From Bigelowiella natans CCMP2755 (lineage: Eukaryota; Cercozoa; Chlorarachniophyceae), in NCBI GenBank assembly GCA_000320545.1, contig ADNK01001325.1, forward strand, positions 1 through 57,500: a stretch of 57,500 nt of DNA, read 5' to 3'. A model generated the notes under the pieces. That model was not told the origin of the DNA. It ran no database searches and worked only from the letters and a program-made list of their open reading frames with translations. Positions 10,143-19,047 of this stretch are shown piece after piece. Both the position numbers and the translations under genes were made by a program. How positions within the stretch are numbered: the first letter of the stretch is position 1; the number at the start of each line of letters is the position of its first letter.

Positions 10143-10164
10143 GCAGGGACCATGTAGTCCCTGC
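10143..10164. repeat. Palindrome GCAGGGAC-catgta-GTCCCTGC
   Basis: Perfect 8-bp arms. Apart from one base at the centre (CATGTAG against CATGTGG) it repeats the palindrome at 9870-9889. The two could mark the ends of a small element of about 295 bp. Confidence 0.9.
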
Positions 10165-11472
10165 ATTCATCTGCAGGCGATTCCGTGCACGTCGTCATCT
10201 AGTCGTGACTCGTGACCTGAGCCCCTCGTGCACAGCGGCTGGCTAGCTGGCTGATGAGTGACAGCCCCCCATCTGCAGGTGATCGAACTAGCGAAGACTG
10301 CCTTGTCACCAATTGTTTGTCACGTCACTTCCCTTCGCGTTTGCACAGCTCATCTGGAGCTGGTTCACGAACAAGCCCTGCAGCTGTCAGAAGAACAGCA
10401 TGCTAGCATGACAGTCCTCTCACAGCCAGACTCACACCAGCTCAGCGCGGCGGCAAAGCCAGCCCGTCTGACGACCCTCGCTCGATCCTTGTTCCAAGCT
10501 TGCTGTTGCCATGCTGGCCTGCGTGCCACGTCTTCATCCATCATCAGCACTGAACAATGCTAGAATGCTAGCTGCATGATCGATGAGGCATGGTGCGTGG
10601 CTCAGGTTGAACAATGTGAATGCCAGATGTCATGTGCCAGCATGGCGCTTTGCAGTCACACGCATGACAGCAATTTGGATGCTGATGTGCGTCTGCTAGG
10701 GCACGTTCGTTGCCCCCCGCCACGCCAGCACGGCTCTACGGCTGTGTGCCGTGTAGCTCTAGAGTTGGCCCGATCCTGTCAACAGGCATGCTAGCAAGGG
10801 ATTCGCCAGTTCGCAAGCATATTCAGGATCGTGGACAGAATGCACAGTTTGGCAGTGCCGCACATCTTTGTGCCATGAAGCACCACCTAGAATGAAAATG
10901 TAACACCAACACTACTAGACTAGCTCACATGCGTGCATGAATGCAGGCGATGGCTAAGAGTTCATTTCAGAGGGCTCTGATCATGGACGACGCGCACACT
11001 GTGATTCCATCGCCTGCTCAACTGATGCCGCACTTTCTCGTAATCTATTCTGCATTAAATTTTTATAGAAACATTCACATTGTGAACATGTAGCCTGACC
11101 ATTTTCATTATCTGGTTAGTTCATCAAAAGTTTCATTATCTGATTAATTCATCAACATTTTCATGTATTTTCTTTCGACATGCCTCGCGTGCTATCAGCT
11201 GTCAACCAGTGCACTTGCTGCCGCGGACACATCTGAAGAAGATAGACACACAAATCTTCTAACATTCCCTGCCACCAATTATCATAACATTAGTATTGAA
11301 GCTTATGTGGAAAAGGAGTGAAACGCAGCCGCATGAGTGGCAAGCACTGCCAGATCACAGTATTCTTAGCCCCTCGTTCGGGCGAATAAGCAACAAATAC
11401 TCATGCGAAAATCAATAAAACCGGAAGAAATTAGGAAAAATTGAAAATGAAATCAGGTATTACATAGAACAC

Positions 11473-11688
11473 AAAAGACACGTATTATTAAATGCTGCCC
11501 TCAAGGAAGAGACGAACGGACAGACTGATTTCTTGTCTTTCAAGAAGAACTATTGAATGTAAGGGTATTTTGATTCCAAATGCGAGCATTGGTGACTCGC
11601 ATCCGGCAGTATGTACCCTAAACTTTCTTCGCCTTTTTGAGTCCTCGACACAGCATGATGCTGGCCAAGGGGCTGAAAGGCGTTTCTC
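11473..11688 (+). repeat. Tandem duplication, copy 1 (216 bp)
   Basis: Nearly identical to 11715-11930, offset by 242 bp. I found only two base differences, GGTGACTC against GGTAACTC and AAACTTTC against AAACGTTC. The 26-bp insert between copies is unique. Both copies are open in the same frame, but the translation resembles no family I know. Confidence 0.95.
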
Positions 11689-11714
11689 AAGGTTTTGCAC
11701 CAGAAAAATTAAGA

Positions 11715-11930
11715 AAAAGACACGTATTATTAAATGCTGCCCTCAAGGAAGAGACGAACGGACAGACTGATTTCTTGTCTTTCAAGAAGAACTATTGAAT
11801 GTAAGGGTATTTTGATTCCAAATGCGAGCATTGGTAACTCGCATCCGGCAGTATGTACCCTAAACGTTCTTCGCCTTTTTGAGTCCTCGACACAGCATGA
11901 TGCTGGCCAAGGGGCTGAAAGGCGTTTCTC
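11715..11930 (+). repeat. Tandem duplication, copy 2 (216 bp)
   Basis: Second copy of the unit described at 11473. The near identity points to a recent duplication. Confidence 0.95.
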
Positions 11931-12055
11931 GAACGATTATCTTCCGCTCTGTATTTTTTTATCTGTGTTTAATTGTATCATCGTTTTACCGACCTAACTT
12001 ATGCTTATCGAAGTCGTTCTCTGCCCTCGAGTGAGCTCTCGCCATCCTTATGACG

Positions 12056-13945
12056 TTAATTTTTTACTTCTTCCTGCGAGCCGGTTTCGTTATCACAACC
12101 ACTCTCTATGACTGTCGTCCGTGCTTCCGTAGCTGAGCGTCGAGCGTCCACTTCCTGTCGTATCTTTGATGCTCCCATTCCCCCCACATTAATCCTTTTC
12201 TCTTCAATATTCTTTGTCTGGTGTTCCTTCCCACTTGCCACCTGTGTCGAGTTCGGTACTGGAAAGTTAGCGTCAGCGGAAGGAATAGAGGACGTCGAAA
12301 GTGGGGTTATTATAATATTGCTGCTGCTGCTGTCAAGCTTTAATATCTCCTTCCTCTTCTTCTTTTTTTCCTCAATTGGGCGTTCACAGCTAGGAGTAGA
12401 GCCACAACTATTGCTAACTGTGCTAGTTGCTGCTGCTACGGCAGCTCTAGATGCTGCGATTGAGAAATGTGTGTTAATGGCGGTAGAGTTGTTGCTTGTA
12501 TTGCTGCTGGTACCGCTTATTACAAGTGCTGCTGCTGCTACGTTTTCCCCATTTTTAAGCGTTTTCGCTGCTTCTATTGTTGAAGATAGCAACGGTGTTC
12601 CTCTAGCGAGGGACGTTGTTGAAATCGTCGTCGTTGTTGTCGTCGTCGTCGCCGTTTGGCTTACTTCAGAGGTGCTGGTAGTTTCGGCAATCTTCATCGT
12701 CTCACCTGGCTTTGGACTAGCATTTAACAAAGCTCGACGCTCGTCGTCACCCTTGCTTGTACCTGTGCTATTGGTCTTATTCTTCTGATCCTTCCTATTC
12801 TTGTTATCATGTTGTTCTTCATCTTGGAGGTGGCCACCTTGCTCGTCGATGAACTTTTGTTCGAGGACCCTGAATTCTTCGAGAGTCAGACGGACCTGTA
12901 ACGCGCGAACGATCAGCTCCTCTGCATCAAGTTCCTTGTGGGCCTAATTCAATTGGATTCAATTCACTTAATCAACACCACGCAATCGATCACCCCAACA
13001 GTCTTTCCGGAAACATTTTTATTATAATCTTTACCGTTTGTAGCTCGTCGATAATCTGCTCGAACGACAACTTCAACAAACGATTCTCCTTCTGAAAGGA
13101 TCAGTCACGTGAACAAAGGGAATTATATATTTTGCATCAGGTAATATTAGGTTCATTTTAGTGCTTTGGTTAACATTTGGTTCAATGTCGAATATCTATA
13201 GTATCATTGACACAGAGGAATCATGCTAAAGAGAGATCCAACCACTCAACTACACGACAACACCTGTATCATTATTGCCATGGCCACGCGAAAAATGATG
13301 CGAGGCCCTTCAAATAGAAAAATGTCCCACACCCGATTTACGACCTGAACACATAACGACGCGTCTGGATCATCAATCATCACCACCACCATCATCATCA
13401 TTATCACTACTAAAATCTTTGTAGCGCCAGCGTAGCCAACGTAAAGAATGGAGAATAAAAGGATGCACAAGTAAGGACGGGGTACAGGAAAACTGAATAC
13501 GTAGCAGATTTAGATCACAGTATAGGAAGGACTGCTACTACCTCAAGAGGGAAGTTGCAAGAGAACACCGTGATAAACCACCTATCATTAAAGTTAAAGC
13601 ACATTGCCTATAATCACAAACTCGTCAATTCTCTTCTGCTTCCACACGTACCACACACACAGACAGCCCCACCCACCCACCCATATAAACATTACATGCA
13701 TTTCTATCTTAGCGGGTGGCCTTTCTACTAATACTTCGGCAAAGTAGCGACGGACTACTTGGTTCAAGCACCGCGAAAATCGATTTTATTTGGAAGCAAA
13801 GGTGTTGCAGCAGATCAAAAGATGACTATCTCAGCAACCAACCAGTAGGTTCAGAATTTTGCCTCCATACACAATAGCACGGGAGTTTATTCTTCATTTA
13901 CTATTTTCCCCCTTCAATCACCTTCATTTTTCCTTCACAAGCATA

Positions 13946-13992
<47 letters not shown>

Positions 13993-14018
13993 TGTTCCTC
14001 CCTCTTCTTCTTCTTCTT

Positions 14019-14049
<31 letters not shown>

Positions 14050-14484
14050 CTGGAAGCGTACATGCTGGAGTGAATTCCCATAAGCTGCAAGTGCTCAGCG
14101 AGTCGGGGAACATGACTGCACATCATCACACAAACGGATAAGAATATTATCACTTCTTTGCGAAGTACAAAAAGAGTGTGTGGGGAAGTAAGTGCCCTAG
14201 CACTTACTACTGGGCGTAATCTACCTGGAGAGCAGGGTCTCGAAAATGAAGAAGTATCGAGACAGTAACGGCATCTTGAGAGAGGGAAATGAAAAGTATG
14301 TTTACCAATGATGATAACCATGATTTACAGGTGTAGCAGTACAAATACAACCTTATTTGAGAATAGGCCGCTCATGGAAAATTTTCGGGGGGAGATCAAT
14401 CCAACCTAGTTTGACAGAGTTTTAAAATACGGGAGATTTTTTACTTTTGGCAAACTCAAAAAAATTTCCCCCCCCCCCCCCCCT

Positions 14485-14517
<33 letters not shown>

Positions 14518-15623
14518 TTTCCTGCATGCAAACAATGTCCAGCAGCTCTTCCTAATTGAATTAGTAACAGATAATTACTAGCGTCCAGAAGACGGACTCC
14601 TCATCCATGTAGAGAAGAAGCAGGCCAGCAATGAATCCCATCCCTTGACAGTAGCCGACATTTTCATCGTACAGAGAGTAGGCCTAACATTGAATAATAT
14701 ATCTCATTCTCGATAGACACCTCACATTTAACGAGTAGCCGCATCTGCGAAGTATGAGAACAGTTGCACAAGATGATACCTTGAGAACATTGAAGAGGGA
14801 CGTCTGTCCTAGTCCTTGTCTATCGCGGAACATTACGTGCTTGGGAAAGGTTCGGTCAACATCTTGAAGCGGAAGAGGTTTCCAGAAAAATAAGAAAGGA
14901 GGGGGAGGTGGGAGGGAGGGAGAGAGAGACTATCATTTCTAGTGACAATTCTGGAAAATAAGTGTCTTTAGATTGCCCTGCTTCTGCTCAATATGATCAT
15001 TATTACCTCGTTTTATCATCCCACTCCACGGTGAATCACCAGATAACAACAAGGAACGATACACTCCTGAAACATGCACTCGGTATTATCAGAGAAAATA
15101 TGAGAAGAGAACGGAGGGTGAGGAGTGGAACTGCACATTTTCCATACCTGGATTCTTTTTCTCCAACACGTCACTTCCTGCCACAATTCTCCAGAGGAAG
15201 CCTCGATAGCGAGCAGGCAGACCTTGACGCACACGTTTTTTCACCTGTTGATAGATGCCGTAAAGATCGAATGCTTTCCCCTTAGCCTGTCAATATTCAC
15301 CTTCGTCGGGAACTTCATGGAATACTCTTCCCATGTTTTGTAGCGAACCAAATCCCTCCAGTTAAGGAGCCTCAGTTGCTCTTTGAGTTTGTAGTGCTCG
15401 AACTTCATCTCGTAAAGTTCTGTATCTACACATTTGCGCAGTGCCTCCGGAATACGTCTAAAGGCAGAATAAACATCGGTGAAACTCGAAGGTTTTGATC
15501 TTTATGATAAGAAGTGAAGTTGCGAACGAACACTTACGCTTTCTCCTTCACGTAAGCCTTCAGGTCAACCTCCAGTTTATGAATCCGCTTCTTCAGACTC
15601 AATTTCTGGACCTGTACTGACAT
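12056..15623 (-). CDS. TBC-domain Rab GTPase-activating protein (13 exons, 628 aa)
   Basis: Exons: 15623-15538, 15484-15301, 15280-15148, 15066-15007, 14862-14780, 14683-14579, 14405-14352, 14274-14225, 14115-14050, 13581-13542, 13344-13264, 13091-13035, 12943-12056; total 1887 bases. An N-terminal coiled-coil-like segment precedes the TBC domain (about residues 105-320), which opens with [10 protein letters not shown]. The arginine finger motif IxxDxxR (I152-R158) and the glutamine finger YCQ (Q195) are both present, so the domain should be catalytically competent. Such proteins speed GTP hydrolysis by Rab GTPases on membranes. A low-complexity Ser/Thr/Asn tail of about 290 residues follows. 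The second intron would be only 20 bases (15300-15281); without it the frame breaks, so a sequencing error or inactivating indel is the alternative. Start chosen because an in-frame TAG sits three codons upstream. Confidence 0.9.
13945..14049. repeat. (TA)n and (CTT/CTA)n tracts in a TBC intron
   Basis: A TA run at 13945-13992 is followed by CTT and CTA triplets up to the exon at 14050. On the gene strand the intron opens GTAGTAGTAG, so the triplet repeat begins at the 5' splice site itself. Confidence 0.9.
14468..14518. repeat. Poly-C and (CT)n tract in a TBC intron
   Basis: A run of C followed by CT repeats, inside the intron between exons 14683-14579 and 14405-14352. Confidence 0.9.
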
Positions 15624-16084
15624 GATGGTCTAACACGGCCACCTTCTTCTTCTCCTCCTTCGCTTCCTCCTGAAGATTCACAATCGCATGCTCTACTAGC
15701 CTCGAAGTGGTGTCTATGCTTTCGCTGCTCTACAGCTACAACAAGATCTATTCTGTGCACTTGATGTTTATTACTTGCTTGATTCTCATATTATAATGCA
15801 ATATGTGCAAAGTCGCTTGGTCAAAATGTTATAAATTATAACAATAAAAATCGCATTGGATGATAGCACTACGGTAAAAAAACGATGGACAGTGATCATC
15901 ATCAACTCGGAGAGATCCTTGGAGACTCTCTCCCTGCAATAATGGAATCAACTCGGAGAGATCCTTGGAGACTCTCTCCTTGCAACAATGAAATCATGTT
16001 CCAAATCAAATTGTTCAAATTGTTTTGGTCGATGGCCTGTTGGATAGGGGCAGCACAGGGATTACGTTAGCATCTCGTGGAAAC
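15624..16084. promoter_or_regulatory. Divergent upstream region of TBC and secreted-protein genes
   Basis: Both flanking genes start away from this 461-bp stretch, so both promoters should be here. AT-rich words (TATAATGCAATAT, AAATTATAACAATAAAAA) occupy about 15790-15850. A 46-bp unit is tandemly repeated at 15902-15947 and 15948-15993. No splice-bounded exon was found. Confidence 0.55.
15902..15993 (+). repeat. 46-bp tandem repeat, two units
   Basis: Units begin TCAACTCGGAGAGATCC and differ at about four positions. Each holds the near-palindrome GGAGAGATCC...GGAGACTCTC. They lie about 100-180 bp upstream of the ATG at 16085. Confidence 0.93.
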
Positions 16085-18196
16085 ATGACCGCGATCCGTG
16101 GACTGTCAAGGCGGGGAAGCTTAATGCTGGTTCTTCTCCTCGCTATGGGGCAACATCATCCCCAGCAGACACAGGTTGCTGCATCTTAAGTAAATTGTCG
16201 TACGTGATTTGATCCCTTACTTCATCATATATTCTAGGTAAGCAGCTTATTGAATGATCCACGAATCGTCAAAAGCAGTTGGAGAAGAGTGACAGTCGAT
16301 GTTGCAGGGCGCCAAGGAGGCCCAGAAAGGTTTCAAGTGGGGGTGATTGACCTCTATTTTGACCGCCCGATGTTTTACAATGGTTCGTTATCGCTTATGG
16401 ATCTCAACGCCTTTATGCTACGCCATCGATTTCATCGCCAAATTATGTATGGTGCATTTGAGCTTCGGTGTCCTCACCATACCTTCCCTTCACACCCTAT
16501 TGATAAAACTCAATGTCCCGTTGGCTCTTCGGGTTCCCACCTTTCTTATGCGGCATTTCTCATGCCCCTTCCGGTTCCTCGAACGACAGAATTCGTATGG
16601 CTGCGCCCACTTGAGGCTTTATATCCAAATGGCTATATGAACTGGAACCGCATTTCCCTCGCACTACTGCATTCTCACCAGCACCTCACTGAGCAGGGGT
16701 CTGCAGCTCCCACTGCGTTTGTTTTGAACGACGACTGTGATAAAAGCTGCTCTTTTCATTTTCTCAATTTGGAGGAACAACGGTGGCATTCTAAGCGCCC
16801 TTGGTCCCTTACATCTGCCTCCGGAAGGCCGCCATCTAAACAGCAAATAAGATTGGATCTAGATTGCAGCAATGATCCAAAGTTCTTGGTGGTGGACGAG
16901 ATGAAACTAAAGAGGCATGCCATGCAACCAGAAGTCACGTCACCATCTTCCTCTATGCAACAAGAAGTCACACCTCCATCTTCCTCCTCCTCTTCCACTT
17001 CTTCCCCCCCCTCTCTGCTTCAAACGACCTCGTTGATTAAAGCTAAGTCTGGAGTAGGCATTGTAGCTACAAGTTTAGCGTACGTGATGGATGAAATTAC
17101 GCATTTAGTGCCATCCGACCTGATCATCACTATGGACGATGCAGTTACGAAAAAGTCCGTAGAGCTCGCTGCTGGTAAATTTCCAAAATCTCGAACTAAA
17201 GCTAAATTTCCTGTACAGCCCAAAGAACCCAAGTTCAGAGAGTTAATGTCTAGAGCTGTTACTAAAGATATGACAAATATCTCCTCTTCGGCCTCGTCCT
17301 GGGCTTCTGGAGACTCTTCGGTGCTTGGAGGAAAGGATGACAAGGAGCTGGGAGATAATGAGGAGGAGGAGGAGGATAACTTTGACGAAAGCATGTACGA
17401 AATTAGATATATAGAAGACTTTGACCTGCAGAAAACTCTAGCTCGGCATTTCCGTCAAGCTAGAACCTCGTCGCATAATCCGAGGATTGTCGCTAAACCA
17501 AAGCTTTATCGATTTCGATCAATGAGTAACGGTAGCAAAATTCTTGCGAACAGAGATGCAAAATCGAGCAGGACGTCGTCGGAAAAAAGGGGATTGCCTA
17601 GTGTTATGTCACTTCAGCTCAAAGTTGATATGTCTTCCAAGTTCGGCATGCTCACTAATGCTCTAGCAAAGGATGCAGTCGCTGTAGTTATGCAAGGCTT
17701 GGTGGAGGATGTTGTGCAGTGGTTCACACAAGAAATGTCGCGACGGATGCACGATTACCTCGCTCCACGTCTAATTAACTACTGCCGGGAAGAGACTGTT
17801 GATATACTAGCATTTACGTTAATAAAAGGGCTCAATAAGACTTTAATGGAAGTCCCACAAAAAATAGCCAAGAAAGTTCAGGAACCTATTGTCAAAAAGC
17901 TCAAGGTAACAATGAGTCAGACTTTAATCCGCTCACTAACGCACGGACTTGGCAACTCCATCTCACAGTCTTTAAGCTACACAAATCTCCACTGCGCATT
18001 ATGTAGTAGCAAGGGACTCTCGGATCACTGCGCCCGGTGTCCTGAGCCCTCCATGAAAGTTCACATGGCTCAAAAGGGCAATATGTACAACCTGGATTAC
18101 TATGCGAGCTATTTCAGCGACTACTACTCTCAACTGATACTCTCAGAAAATGAAGTGTATAAAGATGTGGGGAAAACCTTCAAGCCACCAACATGA
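16085..18196 (+). CDS. Secreted or lumenal protein of unknown family (2 exons, 682 aa)
   Basis: Exon 1 is 16085-16174 and exon 2 is 16238-18196; the 63-base intron joins ACACAG to GTAAGC in phase 0. Exon 1 encodes a likely signal peptide (SLMLVLLLAM), so the protein probably enters the secretory pathway or an organelle. The N-terminal third is Cys-, His- and Trp-bearing and looks globular. The middle is Ser/Pro-rich with an acidic run of Glu near residue 405. The C-terminal 200 residues are helix-forming and basic (KKVQEP, VKKL). They end in a CALC (616-619) and CARC (628-631) pair like a small zinc ribbon, followed by a Tyr-rich tail. I do not recognise the family. Without exon 1 the frame would have to start at a non-ATG codon. 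Confidence 0.8.
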
Positions 18197-18228
18197 TAAC
18201 TGTCTCCCTCTCCCTCTCCCCCCCCCCC

Positions 18229-18269
<41 letters not shown>

Positions 18270-19047
18270 TCTGAAAATGAACGGGATGAACGAGTTACAT
18301 TTTATGGAAGGTTTTATTGAGTAATGAAATACGGATCGATGAAAAATGACAAATTCCGACACGGTGCACACTGGGTCAGATTGCTTACATCTCAACATAG
18401 TAGAATCGATGCATTGTTCGTTGGCTTGCAGGATCGAAAGCGCGCGCGTTACCGGTGTGAATTTCTAAATTGTCCTGCTGCGAATGCTGCGCTCGCGTCA
18501 TGACGCAACGACTGCATTCGTGAACAATGTTCGATCGCGCAATATGTCGAAGTGTACGACCGCAAAAAGCGATAATCGGCATGTGGACGAGCGCCATCAC
18601 ATGAATGTCAATAGTGTAAGGCCACATGGCCAAGTCTAGCGAGTCTAGGAGTGTTCTTCTAGCTCACCGACAGCAATAATAGTATTAGTGCTCTCCTACG
18701 CGTGTACTACGCATCGCAAGCATTCCAGACTCGAATGCCAATATGGATGGAAGTATAATAAGCCATTTATTGATATCATATGACCGGGACATATGCTACA
18801 TGCTGTGCATCGTTTCGAGAAGGTGAGGACTTTGCCATACCTTAGCAGATACATATGCATCGTATACACGCCATGGCATGCACGCTGCTACGTGTGCGTG
18901 CGTACATGCGTCTACTAGACAAATGATGGTGGCCCTATGCTACGTATCGTTGTGTAACACTCGTATGTCGATTGCAATTTCAGGTCACTTCTACAGAATG
19001 TTAGAACCCTATCTGAAGCATAGCAAAATCGATTAAATCTTTGATTT
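18197..19047. other. Convergent intergenic region
   Basis: A poly-C and CT microsatellite lies at 18203-18267, directly after the stop codon of the previous gene. From 18400 to 19000 the texture is GC-leaning with CATGC and CGTGC words. No gene is supported. Confidence 0.6.

Larger units (their letters stand above)
8163..12055. other. Long intergenic region between PLAC8 and TBC genes
   Basis: From 8163 to 8600 the DNA is AT-rich and holds the likely PLAC8 promoter. A segment at 8357-8418 is bounded by good splice signals on the minus strand and may be a 5' untranslated exon. From 8600 to 11000 the texture is the GC-leaning, GCATGC/CTAG-rich type, with a direct repeat, GTTCG tandem copies (9113-9133) and two palindromes. 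From 11000 to 12055 it is AT-rich with a large tandem duplication. Open frames here have no recognisable domain, and I support no gene. Confidence 0.55.

Noticed and set aside
11492-11997. Two similar frames in the tandem duplication
   Set aside because: Similarity is explained by the DNA duplication; no domain, and the minus strand is open too. Kept only as a repeat.
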